Positions 16,596 through 24,583 of a DNA stretch of 38,749 nucleotides are shown piece after piece. Position 1 is the first letter of the stretch; the number at the start of each line of letters is the position of its first letter. Made by a program: the position numbers and the translations under genes. The notes below the pieces were generated by a model. That model was not told where the DNA came from. It saw nothing but the letters and a program-made list of their open reading frames with translations, and made no database searches. This stretch comes from Alphaproteobacteria bacterium. GTDB taxonomy: Bacteria; Pseudomonadota; Alphaproteobacteria; Micropepsales; Micropepsaceae. The stretch lies in the NCBI GenBank assembly GCA_023259375.1, contig JAHFQC010000045.1, positions 1-38,749 of the forward strand. The letters run 5' to 3'.

Positions 16596-17689
16596 GACGC
16601 CGCCTCACTGCGCCGGACCCGCGCCTGCTGAAACAGCCACGGTCCGCCGACCACGACGAGATCCTCGATCTTGTCGATCACCGTCATCAGCACCAGCACG
16701 GCAGCGACTTTCGGCGCCGACACCGCCATCGAACCGACGGCGGCCATGGCAACGCCGACGAACACCAGATCCTTCGACGGGATGAGCGGCAGGCGCGTCA
16801 CCAACAGGCGCAAGGCGACGAACTTGAAGCAGTCGCCGCTCGTCGGCAGCGCGCCCGACAACCACCACAGAACGAATTCGAGCGCCAGCGAAGCGATGCA
16901 GCGGGTCAAATGGATGGAAAAGGTGATGGCGATCTGCTTGCGGCTCAGCGCCGTCAGTTTGCGGTTGCCGACGAACAGCGCGATCCCGAGCAACAGCGGC
17001 ACCGACCCGATCAGCAACAGCGGCCAGCGCCCGATCTGGATCGACGGCAGCGTGATGAGGTGCTCGACCAACAGGATCACGAACATCAGCCACAACACGA
17101 CGAGTCCGCCGGCCGCCGACAACACGCTCGAATCCTTCACCGCGTGCATCAGGAAGGTGCCGTCGATTTTCAGCCGCTTGCGGATCCAGAAGAACAGGTA
17201 GACCTCGCCGGAATAGTCCAGCATCACCGTGTTCATGTAGCGCTTGCGCAGGAAGATCCACAGCGGCAACGCCCGTCCGACGCCGAGCAGATAGCGGTAC
17301 AGAATGAGATCGCCGATCGGCTGCACGAAGAACGGCAACGCCAGCACGAGATAGAACAGCAGCGACTCCGGACGCGAAGCATAGATGTTGCTCCAGCCGA
17401 TCCGCGTCAGTCCGAAACCGACCAGCGCGAAGAGCAGGAGCGGAATACCCCAACGCACGCCATGCTGCGCCACACGGCCGAGCCGCGTATCGAGCTTGGC
17501 CTTGGCGAACTGCCTCAGCGATTCAATCCGTGTACGCAGCTTTTCCGACAGAACTGCCCCCTGGGCCGGTGTGTGAGGAGGGCCGGACCATACAACGCCG
17601 CAAGTGCCGACGGCAAATTCAGAACCAGGACAGGACCGCACGCACCACGGGTTTGGGAACCAGCCAGGACAGTGCTCCGATGGCCACAT
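16592..17689 (-). CDS. polytopic membrane protein, possibly flippase-like
   Basis: Up to 365 aa, with about seven to eight hydrophobic segments from residue 74 on and charged cytoplasmic loops (RYMNTVMLDYSGEVYLFFWI is the most distinctive block). The topology and spacing recall the membrane domain of lysylphosphatidylglycerol-synthase or flippase-like proteins, but I cannot claim homology. Start uncertain: ATG 17689 overlaps the end of the SDR gene by 71 bases and has no clear ribosome site, GTG 17641 is also within the SDR, and a CTG at 17551 has a good GGGGG site five bases upstream and begins just where the protein becomes convincing (SEKLRTRIESLRQ). It lies between the SDR and the GT39-like gene in the Spt operon; moving a lipid-linked precursor across the membrane would fit. 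Confidence 0.7.
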   Translation of the reverse strand: MWPSEHCPGWFPNPWCVRSCPGSEFAVGTCGVVWSGPPHTPAQGAVLSEKLRTRIESLRQFAKAKLDTRLGRVAQHGVRWGIPLLLFALVGFGLTRIGWSNIYASRPESLLFYLVLALPFFVQPIGDLILYRYLLGVGRALPLWIFLRKRYMNTVMLDYSGEVYLFFWIRKRLKIDGTFLMHAVKDSSVLSAAGGLVVLWLMFVILLVEHLITLPSIQIGRWPLLLIGSVPLLLGIALFVGNRKLTALSRKQIAITFSIHLTRCIASLALEFVLWWLSGALPTSGDCFKFVALRLLVTRLPLIPSKDLVFVGVAMAAVGSMAVSAPKVAAVLVLMTVIDKIEDLVVVGGPWLFQQARVRRSEAAS

Positions 17690-18356
17690 ATTGCCACGGT
17701 ACGATCACATAGCGTGCGCCGCGCGCCACTTTGCGCTTAATGACCGACGCAGCCTTGTCCGGATTGATCAGGAACGGCTTGGGTTCCGGTACGGTCCGGC
17801 TCATCGGCGTATCAATAAATCCTGGTGAAACCAGGGTTACCGTGACACCGAGACGGCGAATGCGGGCGTCCAGCGCTTCCGCAAACATTTTGAGACCTGC
17901 CTTGGAACCGGTGTAGGTCGGCGCCATCGGCAGCGGAAATAGCGCTGCAATCGAGCCGAGCAACACAATGTGTCCCGACCCGCGCCGACTCATTTTGTCC
18001 GCCATGGCATTGGCGCCGATCACCGGCGCAACAAAGTTCACCATCGCCATGCGGCCGGCGGCGCGAGGCTCTTGCACGACCCTGTCATGCGGCACACTGC
18101 CGCCCAATCCTGCGTTGAAGATGGCGATATCGGGGCACGCGGCAATATCCAACGCAGCATGAAGCGCCTCCAAATCGGTCAGATCGAAGCAACTTGTCGC
18201 CGCTTGCGCCCCGCGAGCGCGGCACTTTTCCGCCACGGACTCCAGCCTTGCGCGGTCGCGTCCCCACAACACGAGCTCGACACCCGGCGCCGCATAGGCC
18301 TCCGCCAAAGCCGCACCAATACCGCTGGATGCGCCGGATATCAGAATGTTTCCCAT
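17619..18356 (-). CDS. short-chain dehydrogenase/reductase, candidate 3-ketosphinganine (ketoceramide) reductase
   Basis: 245 aa classical SDR. The nucleotide-binding GASSGIG (8-14), NAG (81-83), Asn107, Ser135, Tyr148 and Lys152 (YTGSK) are all in place, so it should be active. The last 30 residues are hydrophobic (YVIVPWQYVAIGALSWL), suggesting membrane association, as in eukaryotic 3-ketodihydrosphingosine reductase (KDSR/Tsc10), which is also an SDR. It is the first gene of the operon that ends with spt, so reduction of the 3-keto group is the obvious proposal. In Caulobacter this step is done by an epimerase-type protein, CerR, for which I see no homologue here. The SDR class is certain; the substrate is inference. 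Confidence 0.85.
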   Translation of the reverse strand: MGNILISGASSGIGAALAEAYAAPGVELVLWGRDRARLESVAEKCRARGAQAATSCFDLTDLEALHAALDIAACPDIAIFNAGLGGSVPHDRVVQEPRAAGRMAMVNFVAPVIGANAMADKMSRRGSGHIVLLGSIAALFPLPMAPTYTGSKAGLKMFAEALDARIRRLGVTVTLVSPGFIDTPMSRTVPEPKPFLINPDKAASVIKRKVARGARYVIVPWQYVAIGALSWLVPKPVVRAVLSWF

Positions 18357-18436
18357 TGTTTCAGTTCATCAGACCCCGGTTGACAAAGCCACTCCCCGGT
18401 CATTTTGTAAAGCCGCACTTGGGATCTTCAAAAGCC

Positions 18437-19609
18437 GTGTCGGTTCAAACCAGTAGCCCGATCGTCCGGAACGATGAGACGCGCGCCTTGCGCGTCGCTC
18501 TGGTAGCGAGCTCGTATAATTACATCCGCGATGGCGTGGCGCTGACCTTGAACCGGCTGGTCGCCTATCTCGAGCGGCACGGCGTCGAGGTGCTGGTGTT
18601 CGCGCCGGTCGGTAAAACAGCCGCGCTCGATCATGCCGGAACGCTGGTACCGGTGCCCTCGATTCCGGTGCCGCTCCGCTCCGAGTACCGCCTTGCCTTC
18701 GGGATTCCGAAAGCGCCGCTCGCCGCGTTCAAGCCCGATCTCATTCATCTCGCCTTGGCGCCCGATCCGCTCGGCTACAGCGCCATCCGCGCCGCCAAAG
18801 CGCTGAACGTGCCGCTGGTCGCGTCGTGCCACACGCGGTTCGATACGTACCTCAAACATTATCCCGGTTCGTCGCTGGCCGAAGGACTGTTGAAACGCTA
18901 TCTGCGCTTTGCCTATAGCGCGGCGCGCGAAGTCTATGTGCCGAGCGGTTCGATGCTGGAGTCGTTGAAGGCCGACGGCGTGCAGACAGCCTTCAAGCTG
19001 TGGCCGCGCGGCGTCGATACCAAGCTATTCAATCCGGCCAAGCGCTCGCCCGAATGGCGCGCCAAGCACGGCGTCGGACCCGACGAATTCGTCGTGACCT
19101 TCGTCTCGCGGCTGGTGCGCGAGAAGGAACTCGACACCGTGGTAGCGAGCCTCAAGTTGTTCGCGGCGCGCGGCATGCCGCATCGCGTGCTGATTGTCGG
19201 CGACGGGCCTGATCGGGGCATCCTGGAAGAGGGCTTGCCCGGCGCGATATTCGCGGGATTTCTCCAAGGCGAGGAACTGGCGGCGGCGTATGCCGCATCC
19301 GACGTGTTCCTGTTTCCCAGCGAAACCGAAACGTTCGGCAACGTCACGCTGGAAGCAATGGCGTCGGGCCTGCCTTGCGTTTGCGCCAATGCCACCGGCA
19401 GCCGTTCGCTGGTCGTGCATGGCGAGACCGGCTATCTCGAGACCCCGCGCAACGCCAACGGTTTCGCCGGACGGCTTGCGGTGCTGGCGCGCGATGACGA
19501 GTTGCGGGCCCGCTTCGGCGCCGCCGCCCGCGAACGCGCCCTGACCTTCTCCTGGGACGAGAGCATGGCGAAAATCCTCGACCACTACCGGTCCGTGGTG
19601 GCGCGATGA
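18437..19609 (+). CDS. GT4-family glycosyltransferase
   Basis: 390 aa, GT-B fold. The N-terminal acceptor domain (ALRVALVASSYNYIRDGVAL... and HLALAPDPLGYSAIRAAKAL) is followed by the donor domain with FVSRLVREKEL, GDGPDRG and the EX7E motif (Glu298, Glu306 in ETFGNVTLE). The whole sequence resembles the MgtA/PimB/SQD2-like branch that glycosylates membrane lipids from a nucleotide sugar at the cytoplasmic face. The start is taken as GTG 18437; the frame is open further upstream, but that part is antisense to the SDR gene. It leads a plus-strand operon with a second GT4 (ATGA overlap) and a DUF4833 gene, divergent from the Spt operon. A sphingolipid or lipid-carrier acceptor is likely but not proven. 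Confidence 0.85.
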   Translation: MSVQTSSPIVRNDETRALRVALVASSYNYIRDGVALTLNRLVAYLERHGVEVLVFAPVGKTAALDHAGTLVPVPSIPVPLRSEYRLAFGIPKAPLAAFKPDLIHLALAPDPLGYSAIRAAKALNVPLVASCHTRFDTYLKHYPGSSLAEGLLKRYLRFAYSAAREVYVPSGSMLESLKADGVQTAFKLWPRGVDTKLFNPAKRSPEWRAKHGVGPDEFVVTFVSRLVREKELDTVVASLKLFAARGMPHRVLIVGDGPDRGILEEGLPGAIFAGFLQGEELAAAYAASDVFLFPSETETFGNVTLEAMASGLPCVCANATGSRSLVVHGETGYLETPRNANGFAGRLAVLARDDELRARFGAAARERALTFSWDESMAKILDHYRSVVAR

Positions 19610-20805
19610 AAATCGTCGACGTCTCCGAATTCTATTCGCCGACCGGCGGCGGCGTCCGCGCTTATGTCGAACAGAAATTCAAGATCGCGGCCCGGCTCGG
19701 CCATGACCTGACGGTGATCGCTCCGGGCACGGACAGCCATCGCGAACCGCGCGAGGGCGGCCGCGTCGTCTGGCTCAAGACGCCGCAACTGCCGTTCGAC
19801 AAGAATTATCGTACCTTCTGGGGCGCACGCGATGTGCTCGACGCCATCGATGCCGAGAAGCCCGACGTTCTGGAAGGCTCTTCACCCTACACCGGCGGCT
19901 ATTATGCCGGCCAATGGCGCGGCGATGCCGTGAAGATGTTGTTCATGCATGCCGACCCGGTCGCCGTCTATCCGCAGACGCTGCTGGCGGGAAAGCTGAA
20001 GCCGGACACCATCGACTGGCTGTTCGGCTGGTACTGGTCGTATCTGCGTCGGCTCAATGCGCGCTATGACGGCTGTGTCGTGGCGGGCGCCTGGCTCAAG
20101 CGGCGGTTCCAGCAATACGGGCTCAAGAACATCCACACCGTGCCGTTCGGAGTCGAGCGCGCCACCTTCCGCCCCGGTCTTCGCGACGAGAACCTGCGCG
20201 CCGAATTGCTGGCGCAATGCGGCCTCAAACCCGACGCCGCGCTGGTGCTCAATGTCGGCCGCTTCCATCCGGAAAAGCGGGTCGGCATGCTGATCGAAGC
20301 AGTGACGAAGGCGCAGAAGACGCGGCCGATCGGGTTCTATGTCGTCGGTGACGGCTTTATTCGGGGCACCATCGAAAAGCGCGCCGCTAAGGTCGAGCAC
20401 ATTCATCTTGCCGGCTGGCTCAAGGATCGCGAGACGCTGGCGCGCACCATTGCGTCGGCCGATGTCGTGCTGCACGGCTCGTCGGCGGAAACCTATGGCT
20501 TCTCGGTGGCCGAAGCGTTGTGCTGCGGCACGCCGGTGATAGTGCCCGATACCGGCGGCGCCGCCGATCTCGCCGATGCATCGTGCGCCGAGATTTATCG
20601 TGCCGGCGATTCCGCTGCGGCAGCCAAGGCGCTGGTCGCGATCCTGAACCGCGACCGCACCACGCTGTCTACTGCCGCCGAAGCGATCGCGGCGGAGCGC
20701 ATCGGCGACATCGAAAGCCATTTCGAAAAACTCTTTGCGCTTTATGCCGACGCCGTCGCCCGGCGGCGCGCGGCGCAAATGACGGGAGTAGCGTGCTGTG
20801 CGTAA
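19606..20805 (+). CDS. GT4-family glycosyltransferase
   Basis: 399 aa. It begins with the GT4 nucleating block VSEFYSPTGGGVRAYVEQ and carries NVGRFHPEKRVGMLIEA, GDGFIRG and the EX7E motif (Glu295, Glu303 in ETYGFSVAE) in the donor-binding half. It is related to alpha-mannosyl/glucosyl transferases that extend lipid-linked sugars. Its ATG overlaps the stop of the preceding GT4, and its own stop overlaps the GTG of the DUF4833 gene, so the three are translationally coupled. Probably the second sugar-adding step after the upstream enzyme; donor and acceptor are unknown. Confidence 0.85.
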   Translation: MKIVDVSEFYSPTGGGVRAYVEQKFKIAARLGHDLTVIAPGTDSHREPREGGRVVWLKTPQLPFDKNYRTFWGARDVLDAIDAEKPDVLEGSSPYTGGYYAGQWRGDAVKMLFMHADPVAVYPQTLLAGKLKPDTIDWLFGWYWSYLRRLNARYDGCVVAGAWLKRRFQQYGLKNIHTVPFGVERATFRPGLRDENLRAELLAQCGLKPDAALVLNVGRFHPEKRVGMLIEAVTKAQKTRPIGFYVVGDGFIRGTIEKRAAKVEHIHLAGWLKDRETLARTIASADVVLHGSSAETYGFSVAEALCCGTPVIVPDTGGAADLADASCAEIYRAGDSAAAAKALVAILNRDRTTLSTAAEAIAAERIGDIESHFEKLFALYADAVARRRAAQMTGVACCA

Positions 20806-21379
20806 GTGGAACCTATGGGTCGCAATCGCGCTGGTTCTGGCCGTCGCGGTGCCAGCGGACGCCACGGAGATGAAAAGCACCGTCACCGAGATGGATGCGA
20901 TCCCGCGGGTCAAGCCGGCTTACCCGATCCCCTCCGAACCGGACCAGGTGTTCTATATCGAGCGTTCGTCCAATTCGAGCACGGTCATCTATTGCGCCAA
21001 GATGAAAGACGGCAAGCTCGATCCGTCCGAGCCGGTCACCGCGTACTGGCGCTGGTACCGCGTCGACGGCCACATCAAGCCGCTCAACTTCGCCGAACGC
21101 ATGATGGCGTACGGCGTCAAGTCGGTGAAGCATAACGGGCCGAACGGCTCCTACAGCTTCAAGATCGCGGCGATGCCGGAGCGCACGCTCTATATCGGCC
21201 TCGACGCCCAAGGCAAACCGGAAGTGTTCGGCAAGATCGGCGAGCGCTGGGTCAAGCTGGTCTACATCTATCTCGAAGTCGACGATCACGGCTTGATGCC
21301 GGACGTGCCCGAACTCGATCTTTTCGGCATCGACCGCGCCACCGGCAAAGCGGTGCGCGAACACATCAACCGGCGCTGA
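20798..21379 (+). CDS. exported DUF4833 domain protein
   Basis: 193 aa with an N-terminal signal peptide (about 1-22, VAIALVLAVAVPADA). The mature part is a beta-rich domain I recognise as DUF4833: a YIERSSNSSTVIYCAK strand pair, the PVTAYWRWYRVDGH block, and a YIYLEVDD segment near the C-terminus. Its function is unknown. The start is GTG 20798, overlapping the stop of the upstream GT4 and preceded by GGGAG at 20784. The last 14 bases overlap the convergent LptG-like gene. Position in an operon with lipid glycosyltransferases suggests a periplasmic partner in handling or modifying the lipid. Confidence 0.75.
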   Translation: MRKWNLWVAIALVLAVAVPADATEMKSTVTEMDAIPRVKPAYPIPSEPDQVFYIERSSNSSTVIYCAKMKDGKLDPSEPVTAYWRWYRVDGHIKPLNFAERMMAYGVKSVKHNGPNGSYSFKIAAMPERTLYIGLDAQGKPEVFGKIGERWVKLVYIYLEVDDHGLMPDVPELDLFGIDRATGKAVREHINRR

Positions 21380-22568
21380 TTGCGCGGCGCCCTCGCCGCT
21401 GCGTTTCGATCAGCGCGAAGATCGTCGCCAATGCCACGATCAGGCAGGCCGGCACCAGCCAGCCGGCGATGACCGGGTTCATGTAGTCGTTCTGGCCCAT
21501 GATCAGGCACGCCTTGATGCCGAAATGCGCGATGTAGCCGCTGAAGACGATGCCGACCAGCGCCGGCGCCGGCGTGCGGTAGGCCATCAACAGCATCGAC
21601 AACGCCGAGGCCAACAGCGCCATCAAACCCGGCAGCACCGCTTCCGCCAGCACGACATGGACACGGGTTTCGTAGCGGCCCCGTGCATCAGGCACGTGCT
21701 CCGATGAAGCCAGCTTGGCCAAGACCGGCAGCGGAATGTATTGCGGTTGCAGGCTGTGCCAGGTGAACCACAACGGGTCGATCGCCAGCGTGACCGATTT
21801 TTCCGCGAATGGAGTCATGGTCTGGCGCGTTGCGCGGCCGGCAAACAACGTCCGGCTGACGCCTTGGTCCGAACCGGCCTTCCAATACTGACCGTTCTGC
21901 ATCGACCAGCGATCGGTGCCTTCTTCCCACACCGCCACCGGCGCAATGTCCACTTCGGCGAGCTTGCCGTCAGCATCGCGGGCGAAAAACATCACATTGC
22001 GCAAGACCGGCGGCGGACCGTATTCGATCTGGGCCCGCAAAATGCCGCCGCCCGCGGTCATCCAGGCCGGATTCGACAGTTTGGCGCGATCGAGCCGGAC
22101 ACCGTCGCGTCCGAACCGTTCGGCCATCTGGATGTTCATCGAGGCCGGTCCAAGATAACCGTCCATGATGAAATCGGCGCCGCCGAGAATGAGCCCGGCC
22201 AAGAGCACCGGCGACAGGCATTGCAGCGGCGAGCGGCCGGAATTCCACACCAGCATGCGTTCGCCCGACTGGGTGTGCGCCACTTCGGTCCACAACACGC
22301 CGATGAACGTCGCGAACGGCAACAGCGGCGCGATCAGGCCGGGCGTGCGCAACGCCGAGAACCGCACCACGCTCCACACCGCACCGAAATTGCCCGAACC
22401 CTTGGCTGCCACATCCTGGAACTGCGGCCACAAATCGATGGTGAGTGCGATCGCCAGAAGCACCGACGTGACGATCAGCACATGACGCAGATAGCCGGCC
22501 AACAGATAGGCGGTGTGGCGCCCGAACGGAGCGAGCACGACGCGCGCGCGGGTCGGTGCAGTGCTCAT
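21366..22568 (-). CDS. lptG: LptG-like (YjgP/YjgQ family) transporter permease
   Basis: 400 aa. Three N-terminal helices (about 23-45, 76-96, 117-135), a periplasmic beta-jellyroll domain (about 136-300), and three C-terminal helices, the plan of LptF/LptG. The cytoplasmic coupling segment is HTQSGERMLVWNSGRSP (98-114), equivalent to the SEL...RAAG helix of LptF/G but visibly divergent. These subunits take a lipid from the outer leaflet of the inner membrane and pass it to a periplasmic bridge. It is the third gene of an LptB-F-G unit with ATGA overlaps. The neighbourhood (sphingolipid and glycosyltransferase genes; no lptA, lptC or lptD) suggests a paralogue with its own substrate rather than the LPS exporter. 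Whether this or the next gene is the true F or G equivalent is not settled. Confidence 0.75.
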   Translation of the reverse strand: MSTAPTRARVVLAPFGRHTAYLLAGYLRHVLIVTSVLLAIALTIDLWPQFQDVAAKGSGNFGAVWSVVRFSALRTPGLIAPLLPFATFIGVLWTEVAHTQSGERMLVWNSGRSPLQCLSPVLLAGLILGGADFIMDGYLGPASMNIQMAERFGRDGVRLDRAKLSNPAWMTAGGGILRAQIEYGPPPVLRNVMFFARDADGKLAEVDIAPVAVWEEGTDRWSMQNGQYWKAGSDQGVSRTLFAGRATRQTMTPFAEKSVTLAIDPLWFTWHSLQPQYIPLPVLAKLASSEHVPDARGRYETRVHVVLAEAVLPGLMALLASALSMLLMAYRTPAPALVGIVFSGYIAHFGIKACLIMGQNDYMNPVIAGWLVPACLIVALATIFALIETQRRGRRAISAG

Positions 22569-23794
22569 GGCCGCCCCAGCTGCGGTTGCGCCAGCCGTCC
22601 CTGCTCGCGGAAGATTTCAGCCAGCAGCAGCGCGGCCATGGCGAGCGTCAGCAGCGCCGGGGTCCTGAGCGCCCCCCACGGATCAAGCGGAACGATGACG
22701 CGGATCAGCCACTCGCTGGTGACGTTGAGGCTCATCAAACCCATGCAGGCCAGTGGCAAGGCGAAGTAGTTGGTGGTGCGGTTGGTGAGGCAGACGCAAG
22801 CGAGCGCGATCAGCGGCGCCAGCAGGCAGAGGAAACTGCGCGCCAGCCGCTCACCCAACAGGCGCATGTCCTCGCGATGACGCGCTTCTCTGGAATACTC
22901 GGAGGCGGCGAACTGCTCGAAGATCGTGAGTTCGTCGGCATTGGCGCCGCGCGGCTCGAACGAAAGAAGTTGCTCGGCTTTCATCGTCTGGGTGATGTCG
23001 CCGGCCAGCGTCGCCATCTGCGACATGCCGGTGGTGGTGCCGCCACACCCCGGACACGCCTTTTGGGCTGGATCGAAGGTCTGTGAGGTGAAGCCGCCGA
23101 GTTTGAGCAGGAGGCGCCCCACCGAATCGGGACCTTCGAGACTGGCATGATCGGCGGTGACGACGCGGAATTTGCCGTCTTTCAGCTCTTCATAAACAAA
23201 CAGACCGCGGGTCTGATTCAACGCCGTCACACCGCTCACCGCCCGGCGCGCCGGTGCGAAGGCGACGCGGCCCGGGAAATCGTAGAACTGACCGGTGTTG
23301 ATGCCGGTTCGAAGGCCGCGGAATTCCGCCTGGAACAGCACCTCGCGCTCGGTGAAGCGGGCGGCCGGATCGAGCACGCTGGAGACGTAGAGCGAGGCGA
23401 ACATCGCCACCACGGCAACGGCCAACGCGAGACCGATCAACTGGAACGGGCCGGTCCCGGCCGACACCAGAACCAGGAGTTCGCGGTCCTCACGCAGCTT
23501 CAGGACGGTCCAATAAGTGCCGACCAGAACCGCAATGGCGAGCGCCAAATCGACCACCTGGGTCGAATTGCACAACATCAGGAAGGCCATGTCGCGCGGA
23601 TCGCCGTGGTTCTGGGAGACGGCGCGGAACACCATGGGAAAGCGTTCGGCCACGAACACCGCCTCGAACAGCACCATCACGGTGAAGACGAGCAGCGCCA
23701 CACCGGCAAAAAAACGGCGCGCATAAAGATGGGTCAGCGGCCCGGTGAGGCGCTTGATCAATCCGGCAAACGTGCGGGGGCGAGTATCCGTCAT
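22565..23794 (-). CDS. lptF: LptF-like (YjgP/YjgQ family) transporter permease
   Basis: 409 aa, six predicted transmembrane segments with a periplasmic domain between the third and fourth (about 145-315). The coupling helix region is LKLREDRELLVLVSAG (98-113), a good match to the family. The periplasmic domain contains a CPGC motif (Cys247, Cys250) in a short Gly-rich insertion, which I do not expect in LptF and which could form a disulfide or bind metal. It overlaps both its neighbours by four bases (ATGA), so LptB-like ATPase, this protein and the LptG-like protein are made together. It presumably forms a heterodimer with the LptG-like protein to extract a lipid; a sphingolipid cargo is inferred from context. 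Confidence 0.77.
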   Translation of the reverse strand: MTDTRPRTFAGLIKRLTGPLTHLYARRFFAGVALLVFTVMVLFEAVFVAERFPMVFRAVSQNHGDPRDMAFLMLCNSTQVVDLALAIAVLVGTYWTVLKLREDRELLVLVSAGTGPFQLIGLALAVAVVAMFASLYVSSVLDPAARFTEREVLFQAEFRGLRTGINTGQFYDFPGRVAFAPARRAVSGVTALNQTRGLFVYEELKDGKFRVVTADHASLEGPDSVGRLLLKLGGFTSQTFDPAQKACPGCGGTTTGMSQMATLAGDITQTMKAEQLLSFEPRGANADELTIFEQFAASEYSREARHREDMRLLGERLARSFLCLLAPLIALACVCLTNRTTNYFALPLACMGLMSLNVTSEWLIRVIVPLDPWGALRTPALLTLAMAALLLAEIFREQGRLAQPQLGRP

Positions 23795-24507
23795 ATCCGG
23801 AACTCCTCGCCAAGATAGGCCCGGCGCACTTCGGCATCGTCGAGCAGCGCTTGCGGGGCGCCTTCGGCGAGCACGCTGCCGCTTTCGATCACATAGGCGC
23901 GGTCGACGATCTGGAACAGCTCGCGCGCATTGTGGTCGGTGATGAGAATGCCGATGCCACGCCCGGTCATGGTGCGGATCAGTTGGCCGATTTCCTCGAT
24001 CGTCTGCGGATCGACACGCGCGAACGGCTCATCGAGCAGCGCAAAACTGGGTCGCAGCGCAAGCGTAATGGCGATCTCGACGCGCCGCCGTTGTCCGCCC
24101 GACAGCGAGCCGACCGCCATCTTGCGCAGATCGCCGAGATGGAATTGCTCGAACAGGGATTCCGCAATCTGGAGACGCTGACGCCGCGACGGTTCGCGCG
24201 CTTCCAGCACCATTTCGAGATTGGCTTCGACGCTCAGGACGCGCGGCACGAAGGTATCCTGCGGCAGATAGGAGATGCCGCGCCGGGCCCGCTCGTAAAA
24301 TGGCAGGAACGTAATGTCGTCGCCGTCCAGTTCGATGGTTCCGGCATCAGGCACGGTGAGGCCGGTCAGCATCTTGAAACTGGTCGACTTGCCGGCACCG
24401 TTGGGCCCAAGCAGACCGACCACTTCGCCACGCTCGACACGAAACGTCACGTCCTCGATGACGCGCCGTCCGCCGAGGGACTTCACCAGATGCTGCACGG
24501 AAAGCAT
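23791..24507 (-). CDS. lptB: LptB-like ABC transporter ATPase
   Basis: 238 aa. Walker A GPNGAGKS (34-41), the LptB-type DITFLPFYERARRGISYLPQ block (64-83), signature LSGGQ (135-139), Walker B FALLDEP (155-161) and the H-loop His192 in ILITDHNARE. The C-terminal RAYLGEEF is the characteristic LptB ending. Some otherwise conserved positions differ: PFARVDP in place of PFAGVDP, and LEA...SRRQ in place of the usual acidic Q-loop region. lptB normally sits beside lptC-lptA-rpoN; here it is fused into an operon with lptF- and lptG-like genes, which is unusual. It would power lipid extraction from the inner membrane. Most likely a second, specialised LptB. Confidence 0.82.
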   Translation of the reverse strand: MLSVQHLVKSLGGRRVIEDVTFRVERGEVVGLLGPNGAGKSTSFKMLTGLTVPDAGTIELDGDDITFLPFYERARRGISYLPQDTFVPRVLSVEANLEMVLEAREPSRRQRLQIAESLFEQFHLGDLRKMAVGSLSGGQRRRVEIAITLALRPSFALLDEPFARVDPQTIEEIGQLIRTMTGRGIGILITDHNARELFQIVDRAYVIESGSVLAEGAPQALLDDAEVRRAYLGEEFRI

Positions 24508-24583
24508 GCTGAGATATTAAGCCGAATTGCTTGCCGTCGGATGATAGAGGCCCGACCCGATCAAAGTACAGGGCCGAAACCCG

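Noticed and set aside
18194-18436. N-terminal extension of the first GT4 gene upstream of GTG 18437
   Set aside because: The extra 81 codons are mostly antisense to the SDR gene and are Pro/Arg-rich; GT4 proteins start close to the ALRVALVASS strand.
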